The notes: a model not told the origin generated them from the letters alone. A DNA stretch of 64,000 nucleotides from Blastococcus colisei (GCF_006717095.1 NZ_VFQE01000002.1:620001-684000); one strand, 5' to 3'. Positions 1 through 8,507 are shown, numbered from the stretch's first letter. Made by a program: numbers and translations.

Positions 1-978
1 CATCGAGCCGACCAGCGTGTTCTGCACGGTGAGCGTCGGCGCGATCGCCGTCCCGCCCAGGAACAGCAGCACGCCGAGGGCCCAGGGGCTGGAGATCCAG
101 GCCAGCGGCGCGAGCCCGATCGTCACGCCGAGCAGCAGCAGGCGGTACTGCCGCGGCAGCGACGTGCTGAGCACGCGGGCGCCGAACCAGAGCCCGCCGA
201 TCACCGAGCCCAGCGCCCACAGCGCCAGCAGCAGGCCGGAGAACCCCGGCGAGCCGGTGGAATCGGCGAACGCCGGGATGGCGACCTCGAGCGCACCGAA
301 GCCCAGCATCAGCGCGGCCCCGCTGAGCAGCAGGCGCGGCATCCCCGGGGTGAGCACCGTGGAGAACACGCCCGCACGGGCCCCGACGACCGGAACGTAG
401 GCGCGGGTCGCCGCCGACGTCGCAATGCCGAGGGCGCCGGCGACGCCGAGAACGCCGGCCAGGGCCACGGCGGCGGCCGGCGACACGAACACCGCGAGCC
501 CGGCCACCAGCGACGGCCCGACGACGAATACCAGCTCGGTGGCGGTCGCATCCAGGGCGTAGGCCGTGGAGCGGATGCGGACGTCGACCCGCGACCACAG
601 CGCACGGACGGTGCCGGACACCAGCGGCGTCGTCATCCCGGCCAGCCCGGAGGCGGCGATCACGACGGCGTCCGACGCGCCTCCCAGGACGACGGCGACG
701 AGCAACCCCAGCAGCAGCGGGTAGGCGCCGGCCTGGGCGAAGAGGATGGGGCGGGGTCCCCTGCGGTCGGCCAGCCGGCCGAGAACCGGGGCCATGACCG
801 CCGACGCGATCCCCAATGTGGCTGCGGCAAGCCCGGCGACCGCGTAGGAACCGGTCTGCTGTTGCACCATCAGCAGGAGCGCGAGCGGCACCATGGCGGA
901 CGGCAGGCGTCCGGTGAAGCCGGCGAGGAGGAGGACCGGGGCGGAGGGAAACCGCCACACGGACAGGTAGGCACGCAC
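1..978 (-). CDS. MFS transporter, C-terminal part cut by window start
   Basis: Reading the minus strand from a GTG at 978 gives a continuous hydrophobic protein of which about 326 residues lie in the window. It shows alternating membrane helices and an MFS loop 2-3 type motif (GRLADRRGPRP) near residue 70. This is the pattern of a 12-helix major facilitator drug/metabolite exporter. It is divergent from the CGNR regulator gene and shares with it a 30-bp dyad, so it is probably that regulator's target. The substrate cannot be told. The GTG start is chosen because the protein begins there just before the first helix; no strong Shine-Dalgarno is seen. The C-terminus lies outside the window. Confidence 0.8.
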   Translation of the reverse strand, partial: MRAYLSVWRFPSAPVLLLAGFTGRLPSAMVPLALLLMVQQQTGSYAVAGLAAATLGIASAVMAPVLGRLADRRGPRPILFAQAGAYPLLLGLLVAVVLGGASDAVVIAASGLAGMTTPLVSGTVRALWSRVDVRIRSTAYALDATATELVFVVGPSLVAGLAVFVSPAAAVALAGVLGVAGALGIATSAATRAYVPVVGARAGVFSTVLTPGMPRLLLSGAALMLGFGALEVAIPAFADSTGSPGFSGLLLALWALGSVIGGLWFGARVLSTSLPRQYRLLLLGVTIGLAPLAWISSPWALGVLLFLGGTAIAPTLTVQNTLVGSM

Positions 979-1013
979 GTCGAACTCGTTTCGGACTGCA
1001 GGGAAGGGAATCT

Positions 1014-1043
1014 GTAGGCGGTCAAAGACAGTTGACCACCTAC
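1014..1043. promoter_or_regulatory. Long dyad operator between MFS and CGNR genes
   Basis: The arms GTAGGCGGTCAA (1014-1025) and TTGACCACCTAC (1032-1043) are inverted repeats matching at 11 of 12 positions around a 6-bp spacer. Each arm contains a TTGACC hexamer that could act as the -35 box of the outward-facing promoter. This placement suits a repressor that controls both divergent genes; the CGNR protein is the obvious candidate (inference). Confidence 0.7.
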
Positions 1044-1080
1044 GCAGTCCGGAGGCTATCACCCATCGGTAGGGAGTCAC

Positions 1081-1611
1081 ATGGATTACGACACCTACGG
1101 GTCGACCGCCGTCGAGCTGGCCATCGAACTGGCCAACACCGACCGCACCGATCCGGAGTGGGCGCGCGCCTTCCTGGGCTCCCACGACGAGTGGTTCACG
1201 CCGGGAACACCGCTCGAGCTCTCCCCCGGCGAGACGCACAAGGCCGGGGCGACCGCGGACCTGGTGCGCGCCGTCGCGCTGGCGCAGACGCAGGACGACG
1301 TCCTCACCCGGCTCAACGAACTGCTGGCGCTGGTCCGGCCGCGCCCCTACGCCACCGACCACGACGGCGAGCTGCACCTGCACTACGCGCGGCCCGACGC
1401 CCCGGTGCTCGAGCAGCTGACGACGACCGTCGCGATGGGGCTGGCGCAGGTCGTGGCCCAGCACGGCTGGCAGCGGCTCGGGGTCTGCTCGGCTGAGAAC
1501 TGCGACGACGTCTACGTCGACACCTCGCGCAACGCCAGCCGCCGCTACTGCTCCAACACGTGCGCGAGCCGCTCGACCGTCGCCGCCTACCGCGCCCGCC
1601 AGAAGTCCTGA
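1081..1611 (+). CDS. CGNR zinc-finger (ABATE-type) transcriptional regulator
   Basis: The 176-residue protein has the usual size and two-part plan of the family. An N-terminal half (about 1-130) resembles the ABATE stress-sensing domain. The C-terminal stretch has paired cysteines (CSAENCDDVYVD, then RRYCSNTCASR), forming the treble-clef zinc-binding segment that normally ends in a CGNR motif; here the motif reads CASR. Such proteins are DNA-binding repressors or activators of adjacent genes. A GGTAGGGAG sequence just before the ATG is a good ribosome site. It lies divergent to the MFS transporter behind a shared dyad, suggesting that it controls the exporter and itself. The inducer is unknown. 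Confidence 0.8.
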   Translation: MDYDTYGSTAVELAIELANTDRTDPEWARAFLGSHDEWFTPGTPLELSPGETHKAGATADLVRAVALAQTQDDVLTRLNELLALVRPRPYATDHDGELHLHYARPDAPVLEQLTTTVAMGLAQVVAQHGWQRLGVCSAENCDDVYVDTSRNASRRYCSNTCASRSTVAAYRARQKS

Positions 1612-1649
1612 CCCGCGCCCCATGTTGATCAGGTCTCCTGATCGACAGG

Positions 1650-1687
1650 GGTCCTCCCTCACGACCGGTGATCCTGCTGGCCAATTC
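1650..1687. repeat. Left terminal inverted repeat of IS-A
   Basis: Pairs with 3535-3572 over 38 bp with a single mismatch (a G at position 14 of this arm where the other arm gives C). Confidence 0.9.
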
Positions 1688-1793
1688 AGCGCGGCCTAGT
1701 GATCTTGGTTGGCGTGTTGTGTTGCCAGGTGGCCGGGGTTTGATGGTCCGGCGGCCGGTCTTCCCCCGTTCTCCCGGCCGTGGGGTGGTGCTG

Positions 1794-3533
1794 ATGTGTG
1801 TGCAGCCGCAGTCATGGCCGGAGCCGGCACCGGAGGTGGCCGCCGCGGTGCGAGCGGCCTATCGGCGGCGGGAGTCGCCGTTGCCGGTGACGATTCGGGA
1901 TCGGCTCGGTGAGTTGTTCCCGGACCGAGAGTTCACCGAGGCGTTCGGCGTGCGCGGCCGGCCGGGGTGGTCACCGGGTCGGCTGGCGCTGATCACGGTG
2001 TTGCAGATGGCTGAGAACCTGACCGATCGGCAGGCCGCCGAGGCGGTGCGGGACAAGATCTCGTGGAAGTACGCGTTGGGGCTGGGGCTGGATGAGGAGG
2101 GGTTCGACGCCTCGGTGCTGGCGGAGTTCCGAGCCCGGGTGCTCGCGCACAACCTGGAGCAGCGCGTGTTGGAGTTGCTGCTGGAGGTGTTGAAGGCCGA
2201 GGGGCTGGTGACCCCCCGCGGGCGTCAGCGCACCGACTCCACGCACGTGATCTCGGCGGTGCGCGACCTCAACCGGCTGGAGCTGGCCGGGGAGAGCGTG
2301 CGCGCGGCCGTCGAGGCGCTGGCGGCGGCGGCACCGGGCTGGTTGGCCGGCGTCGTGGACGTCGCCGACTGGGCGCACCGCTACGGCGCCCGGGTCGACA
2401 GCTGGCGGCTGCCGGCCTCCAAGGCCAAGCGGGCCGACCTGGCCGGCGACTTCGGCCGGGATGCGCTGAGGCTGCTGCGCGCGGTGTACGCCGAGCAGGC
2501 ACCGGGCTGGCTGCGCGAGCTGCCCGCCGTGGATGTGCTGCGCCGGGTGCTGGTGCAGAACTATGTGCTCGGCACCGACACCAGCGGGCGGGAGGTGATC
2601 AGGATGCGGGAGGCGGCCGACGGTCTCCCGCCGGGCAGAGTGCGGATCAGCTCGCCGTATGACCCTGACGCCCGATGGGCGGCCAAGGGCGCAGACCTGA
2701 TCTGGAACGGCTACAAGGTGCACCTGACCGAGACCTGCGACCCGCCAGCCCAGCACCCGGCCCAGCACCCGCCCGAGGAGACGGTCGGGCAGCGGCCGAA
2801 CCTCATCGTCTCGGTGACCACCACCGACGCGTCGGTGCCGGACTCGGCGATGGTCGAGCCGATCCATGCCACGCTCGCGCAGCGGACTCTGCTGCCCGGC
2901 GAGCATCTGCTCGATTCCGGTTATCCCTCGGTCGCAGCAGTGCTCCAGACCGCCCGCCGGTGGGACGTCACGCTGGTCAGTCCGCTGCGCGCCGACCAGT
3001 CCCGGCAGGCCCGCGACGGGACCGGCTACGACCGAACCGCGTTCACCCTCGACTTCGACGCCCGGCAGGCCCGCTGCCCCCAGGGTCAGACCAGCACCTG
3101 GTGGACCCCGACCCGCGCCCAGCGCGGCACCGAAAAGATCAAGATTGGATTCACCGCCGACACCTGCCGCCCCTGCCCGGTCCGACAGCAGTGCACCCGT
3201 TCGACGCTGTCCCACGGGATCGGCCGCCAGCTCGCCGTGCCACCCCGCGAGGTCTACCAGGCCCAGCAGGCCGCCCGAGCCGAACAGAGCACCTTCGACT
3301 GGCGAACCCGCTACGCCGCCCGAGCCGGCATCGAGGGCACCATCGGTCAAGGCCTGGCGGTCACCAACCTGCGCTACGCCCGCTACCGCGGCCTGCCCAA
3401 AACCAGGCTGCAACACGTGTTCTCCGCCGTCGCGCTCAATCTGATCCGCCTGAGCGCCTACTGGAACGGACACCCTCTGGACCGAACCCGCACCAGCCAC
3501 CTGACCCGCCTCGACCTCGCCCTGGCCGCCTGA
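1794..3533 (+). CDS. IS1182-family transposase
   Basis: The product has about 579 residues from the ATG at 1794. The frame is open back to a GTG at 1668, but that lies inside the terminal repeat. The N-terminal part is a DUF772-like helical domain (RLGELFPDREFTEAF onward). The C-terminal part is a DDE catalytic domain: first Asp in RTDSTHV, second in LLDSGYPSVAAV, and the Glu in RAGIEGTIGQG followed by the family's LRYARYRGLPKT stretch. A cysteine-containing segment (TCRPCPVRQQC) precedes the last motif, as in many IS1182 members. The gene appears complete, with its stop just inside the right end repeat. Confidence 0.9.
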   Translation: MCVQPQSWPEPAPEVAAAVRAAYRRRESPLPVTIRDRLGELFPDREFTEAFGVRGRPGWSPGRLALITVLQMAENLTDRQAAEAVRDKISWKYALGLGLDEEGFDASVLAEFRARVLAHNLEQRVLELLLEVLKAEGLVTPRGRQRTDSTHVISAVRDLNRLELAGESVRAAVEALAAAAPGWLAGVVDVADWAHRYGARVDSWRLPASKAKRADLAGDFGRDALRLLRAVYAEQAPGWLRELPAVDVLRRVLVQNYVLGTDTSGREVIRMREAADGLPPGRVRISSPYDPDARWAAKGADLIWNGYKVHLTETCDPPAQHPAQHPPEETVGQRPNLIVSVTTTDASVPDSAMVEPIHATLAQRTLLPGEHLLDSGYPSVAAVLQTARRWDVTLVSPLRADQSRQARDGTGYDRTAFTLDFDARQARCPQGQTSTWWTPTRAQRGTEKIKIGFTADTCRPCPVRQQCTRSTLSHGIGRQLAVPPREVYQAQQAARAEQSTFDWRTRYAARAGIEGTIGQGLAVTNLRYARYRGLPKTRLQHVFSAVALNLIRLSAYWNGHPLDRTRTSHLTRLDLALAA

Positions 3534-3534
3534 C

Positions 3535-3572
3535 GAATTGGCCAGCAGGATCACCGGTGGTGAGGGAGGACC
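3535..3572. repeat. Right terminal inverted repeat of IS-A
   Basis: Reverse complement of the left end with one mismatch. The transposase stop codon (3531-3533) directly precedes it. Confidence 0.9.
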
Positions 3573-3578
3573 ACAAAC

Positions 3579-5191
3579 GATCGAGCCTGTCGCGCGAACG
3601 GTGGCGGATGAGCCGCCGCGGTGCATCGCTGGGTGATGTTGCGCTGTGAGTCGGGGGGCGGGCGCCGGTTGATGGTGGTCGGGAGCGGGGATAGTGGCCC
3701 GGTCAGCGCTGTCGGCGGTGCCGGCCGCCCCCGGATCAGGCGGTGGCCAGCCGGTGGGCGTGGATCTTGCGCAGGTTGTGCACGGTGCAGGCCAGCGACC
3801 ACTCGGTCTTGGCGTTCTGCAGGCCGCGGCGGAGGAGCTGGCGTAGTCCCTGCCGGTCTTTGATCTGGCCGAAGACCGGTTCGACCGTGCGTCCTCGGAG
3901 GGCGTATTTCTCCGTGCCTTCGGGGGTGCGCAGCCTGTCCTGGGCGCGGGCGGTGGCCGGGCGGGAGGTCAGCGGTTTGTCCCCGGCGGGGTCCTCGCCG
4001 GCGGCGCGGCGTTCGTCGCTGATCATCGGGGCCAGCAGGCGCAGGCCGCGGGTCTCGGCCTCGGTGAAGGTCTCCTCGTTGGCGTAGCCGGCGTCGGCGA
4101 CCCAGGTGTCGGGCGTCTCCTCGATGCCGGCCTGGTTCAGCTGCTCGGCGGCGTCATCGAGGACGGGAAACAGCTGATGGGCGTCGGTGGCCGCCTGGGT
4201 CAGCGTCTGGCCGACGATGAGCTGGTCTTCGGTGACCGCGGCCTGGGCGTTGTAGCCCTGCACCAGCCCCCGCCCGCCCCGCATCGTCCGCGAGTCCGGA
4301 TCGGTGGCGTTGGCCCGCGGCGGCTTGTCCTTGTCCGGATTGCGGCCCGGTGGATGCTCGCCCGGTTGGGCGCCGCGGCGGGTGCCGGCGTCCTTGCGGC
4401 GCTGCCACTCGGCCTTCCTCACCTCCTGCTCGGCCACGGCCGCGGCCTGCTCGTCGTCCAGGCGCTGCTTGGCCTCCTTCAGTCGAGCCAACCGCTCGGC
4501 CCGCCGGCGCAGCGGCGGTGGCAGCTCATCCCCGCGGTCGTCGCCGTGTTCGGCGTCCTCGGCCGCGTCGATGCGCGTCTGTTCGTCGAGCAGCTCGGCG
4601 GCCAGCTGGTCGTAGCGGGCCTGCTCCTCGGCGACCTGGTGGGCCAGCGACGCCGAGGTGTGGTTCTTCGACCAGGAGGCGTTCGCGGCGATCTTCGTCC
4701 CGTCCACCGCGATCACGCCCAGCCGCACCATCCCGGCCTCGTGACACACCCGCAGCACCTGCGCGAACAGCTCCTGCAGCGGCTGGCGGTGACGCGTGAC
4801 GAACCGGGCGATCGTGGCGTGATCGGGCACCCGATTGCCGGCCAGCACCCGGAACGCCACATCGCGGACACAGTGCCGCTCGATCGCCCGCGACGAGCGC
4901 ACCCCGACCGCGTGCGCGTACAGCAGCACCGCCACCATCAGCGCCGGGTCGAACGCCGCCGCGCCCTGCCCGTTGGCCCGATACGAGCGCTTGAACCCCG
5001 ACAGGTCGAACGAGTCCACCGCATCCTTGACCGTCCAGGCCAGCTCCCCGTCGGGCAGCCAATCCCGCACATCCGGCGGCAGCAGGAACCCCTGATCGAC
5101 ATCCCCGCGGATGAAGTTCTGCGGCATACCCCAGTCTCCCGCCGCCCAGGATGATCATCAATCAGGCGCGCTTTGTGCGACAGGCTCGATC
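3579..5191 (-). mobile_element. IS1182-like insertion sequence (second type, IS-B)
   Basis: Delimited by 15-bp perfect inverted repeats, GATCGAGCCTGTCGC at 3579-3593 and its complement at 5177-5191. The outermost GATC of each end is a palindrome and could be a target duplication instead of element sequence. The element begins only 6 bp after IS-A and carries an unrelated transposase in the opposite orientation. One element therefore landed next to the other, or both sit in a GATC-rich hot spot. Confidence 0.8.
3736..5127 (-). CDS. IS1182-family transposase (IS-B)
   Basis: A 463-residue protein starting at an ATG that gives MPQNFIRGDVDQGFLLPP, typical of this family. The N-terminal DUF772-like part contains AFDPALMVAVLLYAHAVGV and SRAIERHC. 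The catalytic Asp is in IAVDGTKIAANAS, the second in WVADAGYANEE, and the Glu in TVEPVFGQIKDRQGLR. A highly charged, coiled segment between about residues 160 and 270 separates the first and second motifs. The gene is intact. It differs from the IS-A transposase in length and in all motif contexts, so the two elements are different ISs. Confidence 0.9.
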   Translation of the reverse strand: MPQNFIRGDVDQGFLLPPDVRDWLPDGELAWTVKDAVDSFDLSGFKRSYRANGQGAAAFDPALMVAVLLYAHAVGVRSSRAIERHCVRDVAFRVLAGNRVPDHATIARFVTRHRQPLQELFAQVLRVCHEAGMVRLGVIAVDGTKIAANASWSKNHTSASLAHQVAEEQARYDQLAAELLDEQTRIDAAEDAEHGDDRGDELPPPLRRRAERLARLKEAKQRLDDEQAAAVAEQEVRKAEWQRRKDAGTRRGAQPGEHPPGRNPDKDKPPRANATDPDSRTMRGGRGLVQGYNAQAAVTEDQLIVGQTLTQAATDAHQLFPVLDDAAEQLNQAGIEETPDTWVADAGYANEETFTEAETRGLRLLAPMISDERRAAGEDPAGDKPLTSRPATARAQDRLRTPEGTEKYALRGRTVEPVFGQIKDRQGLRQLLRRGLQNAKTEWSLACTVHNLRKIHAHRLATA

Positions 5192-5309
5192 AGGTGGGCT
5201 GATCATCGACGACGCAACCACGGGTGTCACGGAACGTAGCGGCGCGAACCCATGTCCTCGGGGCGGCCGTGCCCATAGCTTCCGACGTCCGAGCAACTGC
5301 CCGATCGAG

Positions 5310-5939
5310 ATGGGCCACGTGATGACGCTGGGGACCGCCACGACCGCCACCGTTCGTCTCGCACGCGGAACGAAGCCCATCGACTGGCTCCGGCTCGTTT
5401 CCGCGGCCGCGGCACAGATCCATGACTGGGCAGCGACGACGGAAGGACGGCGCCGCACAGGGCTGGCCCTCCAGTCGCTCGACCGCGAGGCGTGGCAGGT
5501 CGCCCGGCACATCCGGCTGCCGGACGGCGGCCATGCCGATCACCTCGCCAGCGGCCCCACCGGCGGCTACCTCCTGAACAGCAGGGCATGGCATGGCGTG
5601 GTCACGGTCGACCACAAGGGAGCCACGATCACTCCCGACCGGCGCCCCGAAGCGGCCTGGACCGCCCGGGGACAACACTGCTCATTGGCTCCTGCCGCCG
5701 CGGCCCTCGGCCGTACCGCCTCCGCAGCAGGCAGCCGCCTCCCCGCTCCGCGGGCCGTCGTCGTGATCTGGGGGACGTTCCCCGAGCGCCTCGCGCTGAG
5801 CGGAGGCATCACCTACGTCGCCGGCGACCATCTCGTCGAATGGCTGTCCGGCCAGACCCGGCGACCCCACCACCGGTTCCTCCGTGAGCCCGTTTCCGGC
5901 GACCACGTGGACCCGGTCCTGGCTCGTTCCCTCGCCTGA
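5310..5939 (+). CDS. NERD-like (nuclease-related domain) protein
   Basis: Starting at ATG 5310 the product has 209 residues. The frame is open further upstream, but that stretch runs into the IS-B end and is unlikely to be coding. The segments HIRLPDGGHADHLASGP, GGYLLNSRAWHGVV and, later, RAVVVIWGTFP resemble the core strands of NERD domains, which are related to restriction-like endonucleases, but the catalytic residues are not clear-cut. No membrane segment or signal peptide is seen. The IS elements may have separated it from its original promoter. The function is unknown; the NERD relation is a moderate inference. Confidence 0.55.
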   Translation: MGHVMTLGTATTATVRLARGTKPIDWLRLVSAAAAQIHDWAATTEGRRRTGLALQSLDREAWQVARHIRLPDGGHADHLASGPTGGYLLNSRAWHGVVTVDHKGATITPDRRPEAAWTARGQHCSLAPAAAALGRTASAAGSRLPAPRAVVVIWGTFPERLALSGGITYVAGDHLVEWLSGQTRRPHHRFLREPVSGDHVDPVLARSLA

Positions 5940-6012
5940 CGGGCGTGGCCGTCTCCCCGGACGGGAAGATGCCGCAGGGCCGGCGGCCGGGCGAACGCGC
6001 TAGCGTCCGGAC

Positions 6013-6231
6013 GTGCTCCGCTGGTCGTGCGCCCTGGTGACGGGAGCGGTCCTGTCCGCCTTCGCACTCCTGCTGGTCGGGGCGGAGTACGAGACCGAGA
6101 GCCCGGTCGTCGTGGAGGTGACGAGGACCCACGGCCTGCACTCCGGCGACCTCCTCGTGGTCGGCGGCTGGGTCGTGGCCGTCCTCGCCCTGCTGCTGCT
6201 CACGGTGAGATCGGGGAGGACGCCCCGCTGA
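6013..6231 (+). CDS. Small two-helix membrane protein
   Basis: The 72-residue product starts at a GTG only a few bases behind TAGCGT, the arrangement of a leaderless actinobacterial transcript. It has two hydrophobic stretches, about residues 6-24 and 44-65, joined by a polar loop with ETESPVVVEVTRTHG. It ends in a short basic tail, so both termini are probably cytoplasmic. The family was not recognised. The codon pattern (strong third-position GC) supports a real gene. Confidence 0.55.
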   Translation: MLRWSCALVTGAVLSAFALLLVGAEYETESPVVVEVTRTHGLHSGDLLVVGGWVVAVLALLLLTVRSGRTPR

Positions 6232-6361
6232 CACCGGACGGCGATCACTGACCGGGCGGCCGCCGGTGAAGATCGCTACGGTCAGTCCAGGGATTGCCCC
6301 AGCGATCTTGTGGGCAGTGCACGCCTCGCCGCACGCCAGGTACCGAGGGAAAGAGGACACC

Positions 6362-6910
6362 ATGCTGGTTCGCCGGATCGCCCGGCCCTTGCTCGCCGCC
6401 CCGTTCGTCTTCGGGGGCGTCAGCACCCTGCGCAAGCCGGAGGACCGCGTCGCAGGAGCCACCCCGGTCGTAGAGAAGATCGCCGAGACGGCCGACAAGC
6501 AGTTGCCGGTCCAGGTGCCTCGCGACGTCCAGCAGTGGGTGCAGGCCGACGCTGCCGTCAAGGTGGTCGCCGGTTCGCTCTTCGCGCTCGGCAAGCTGCC
6601 GCGGCTGACCGCGCTCGTGCTCTCGGTCTCCATCGTGCCGACCACGCTGGCCGGGCACCGGTTCTGGGAGCACGACGACCCGACCGAGCAGTTCGGCCAG
6701 ATCTCGAACTTCCTCAAGAACACCGGCCTGCTCGGCGGCCTGCTGCTGGCCGCCGTCGACACCGAGGGCAGGCCGTCGGTCGGCTACCGCGCCCGTCGTG
6801 CCGCCGAGAAGGCCGCGAACAGCACCGAGAAGAGCTTCGAGAAGGCCCAGAAGCGCGCCGCCAAGGCGCAGAAGCAGGCCCAGAAGCGCGCCAAGAAGGC
6901 CAAGCGCTGA
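6362..6910 (+). CDS. DoxX-family membrane protein with basic tail
   Basis: The start is the ATG at 6362, preceded by GAGGGAAAGAGG. The 182-residue product begins with RRIARPLLAAPFVFGGV and carries helices of the DoxX type, including a LAGHRFWEHDDP segment typical of actinobacterial members. DoxX proteins are four-helix membrane proteins, some linked to thiol-oxidative stress. The last 35 residues are Lys/Ala/Gln-rich repeats (KAQKRAAKAQKQAQKR), giving a strongly basic, helical cytoplasmic tail not present in all homologues. It could bind nucleic acid or the phospholipid surface (inference). The PHP-domain gene follows within about 10 bp. Confidence 0.75.
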   Translation: MLVRRIARPLLAAPFVFGGVSTLRKPEDRVAGATPVVEKIAETADKQLPVQVPRDVQQWVQADAAVKVVAGSLFALGKLPRLTALVLSVSIVPTTLAGHRFWEHDDPTEQFGQISNFLKNTGLLGGLLLAAVDTEGRPSVGYRARRAAEKAANSTEKSFEKAQKRAAKAQKQAQKRAKKAKR

Positions 6911-6920
6911 GGGGGTCGCG

Positions 6921-7970
6921 CTGAGCACACCCCTGCCGCCCGCGGACGCGCTCCGGAGAATCGCCTTCCTCCTGGAGCGCGCCCGCGAGCCCAGCTACCG
7001 GGTCCAGGCCTTCCGCACGGCCGCCGCCGTGGTCGACGGGCTGACCGACGAGCAGCTCGACCTCAAGATCGCCACGAACACGCTCAAGGACCTCAAGGGC
7101 GTCGGGCCGAAGACGGCGGCGGTCGTCGTGCAGGCGCACAAGGGCCAGGTCCCCGACTACCTGACGGCACTCGAGCAGCAGTACGCCGAGCTGGTCCCGA
7201 TGGCCGACGACGTCGCCGACTTCCGGGCCGCCCTGCGCGGCGACCTCCACCTGCACTCCGACTGGTCCGACGGCGGCAGCCCGATCCGCGAGATGGCCGA
7301 GGCCGCGATCGCGCTGGGCCACGAGTACATGGCGCTCACCGACCACTCCCCCCGGCTGACGGTTGCCAACGGGCTCACCGCGGCGCGGCTGGAGAAGCAG
7401 CTCGACGTCGTCGCCGAGCTCAACGAGGAGCTCGCGCCGTTCCGGATCCTCACCGGCATCGAGTGCGACATCAACGTCGACGGCAGCCTCGACCAGTCCG
7501 ACGAGCTGCTCGACCGGCTCGACGTCGTCGTCGCCAGCGTGCACTCCGACCTGCGGGCCGACGCGAAGGCCATGACGGCGCGGATGCTGACCGCCGTCGC
7601 CAACCCGCACACCGACGTCCTGGGCCACTGCACCGGCCGGCTGGTCATCGGCCGCCGGCAGCGCAACGGCACCCAGAAGCCCCGGCCGGAGAGCCAGTTC
7701 GACGCCGAGGCCGTGTTCAGCGCCTGCGTCGAGTTCGGCACCGCCGTGGAGATCAACTCCCGCCCCGAGCGGCTCGACCCGCCGCGCCGGCTGCTCTCGC
7801 TGGCCAACGAGCTCGGCTGCGAGTTCGCCATCGACACCGATGCGCACGCCCCGGGTCAGCTCGACTGGCAGGGCAACGGCTGCGAGCGGGCCATCGAGTG
7901 CGGGGTGCCGGTCGAGCGCGTGATCAACACCCGGACCGTCGAAGAGTTGCTGGCGCATACGCGGCCCTGA
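6921..7970 (+). CDS. PHP-domain phosphoesterase with N-terminal HhH region
   Basis: About 349 residues. The N-terminal 100 residues resemble the helical and helix-hairpin-helix part of DNA polymerase X (KDLKGVGPKTAAVV). The rest is a PHP metal-dependent phosphoesterase domain with motifs LHLHSDWSDG, LTDHSPRL, VVASVHSDL, NPHTDVLGH and DTDAHAP that supply its His/Asp metal ligands. No polymerase palm domain is present. Comparable proteins are annotated as PHP/YcdX-like phosphatases. No ATG, GTG or TTG lies near the homologous N-terminus; the best candidate is a CTG at 6921 behind GAGGGGG. The open frame extends further upstream over the DoxX gene, so the start is uncertain. Confidence 0.8.
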   Translation: MSTPLPPADALRRIAFLLERAREPSYRVQAFRTAAAVVDGLTDEQLDLKIATNTLKDLKGVGPKTAAVVVQAHKGQVPDYLTALEQQYAELVPMADDVADFRAALRGDLHLHSDWSDGGSPIREMAEAAIALGHEYMALTDHSPRLTVANGLTAARLEKQLDVVAELNEELAPFRILTGIECDINVDGSLDQSDELLDRLDVVVASVHSDLRADAKAMTARMLTAVANPHTDVLGHCTGRLVIGRRQRNGTQKPRPESQFDAEAVFSACVEFGTAVEINSRPERLDPPRRLLSLANELGCEFAIDTDAHAPGQLDWQGNGCERAIECGVPVERVINTRTVEELLAHTRP

Positions 7971-8285
7971 CCCGACCGACAGGCGTTCCACGATCAACAT
8001 GAAGTCGGGGCTGTCCGCTGAGTGGATCCGGCCACCGATGCGTGGTGATCATGGTCGTGGACGGCGTGCCCGGATGGCGACGATCCCACTCGAGCTCGAT
8101 GCAGGCGACCGGCAGGCGGGGCGCGCGAGAGCGACAGGAGGACCGTCCTGGTCCGTGCGTCGACGCAGAGCCGGCCCGCACCAGTACAGCGCCACCGCAT
8201 CGTCAGGACGAAGCGACGTCGAAGGTGCACCCTCCTGCACCCGCGCGTTAACCGCTCATTCAGCCTCCGCCGCTACTACTCGACC
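7971..8285. other. Intergenic stretch, no gene recognised
   Basis: I see no convincing coding sequence or RNA here. The segment GATCAACATGAAG near 8000 is the reverse complement of the CATGTTGATC motif next to IS-A (about 1621), a possible short dispersed repeat. The small ORFs on both strands lack conserved features. Confidence 0.4.
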
Positions 8286-8507
8286 ATGAGCGCGACGGGG
8301 ATCCTCCTCACCGGCTGGCTGGTGACCTCGGGCGTCGTTGGGCTTCTGATCGCAGGCATGATCCGGACCGCCGAACGGAGCGATTCCGGCAGCGACGACC
8401 TCGCTCCATGGACGGTCCGGGGACCGTGCGGCGACCCGGAGGGCCACAGGGCGGGCAGGGTGCACCGCGAGTTCGACACCGACCAAGCCACCGTAGCTGG
8501 ACTGTAA
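8286..8507 (+). CDS. Small single-helix protein, hypothetical
   Basis: 73 residues starting at an ATG about 14 bp behind CTACTACT, which could be a -10 box of a leaderless transcript. Residues 4-25 (TGILLTGWLVTSGVVGLLIA) form one likely membrane helix; the rest is polar and acidic. The family was not recognised and no partner is evident. It could be spurious. Confidence 0.35.
   Translation: MSATGILLTGWLVTSGVVGLLIAGMIRTAERSDSGSDDLAPWTVRGPCGDPEGHRAGRVHREFDTDQATVAGL

Larger units (their letters stand above)
1650..3572 (+). mobile_element. IS1182-like insertion sequence (first copy, IS-A)
   Basis: Bounded by 38-bp inverted repeats at 1650-1687 and 3535-3572 that differ at one position and begin GGTCCTCCCTCAC. 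One transposase gene fills the element. No convincing target duplication is visible next to the ends. The near-identity of the ends and the intact reading frame suggest recent or current activity. Confidence 0.9.

Noticed and set aside
1971-3626. 551-codon open frame antisense to the IS-A transposase
   Set aside because: It mirrors the transposase gene, has no recognisable motifs and a composition typical of GC-rich shadow frames; the sense frame has a complete DDE domain.
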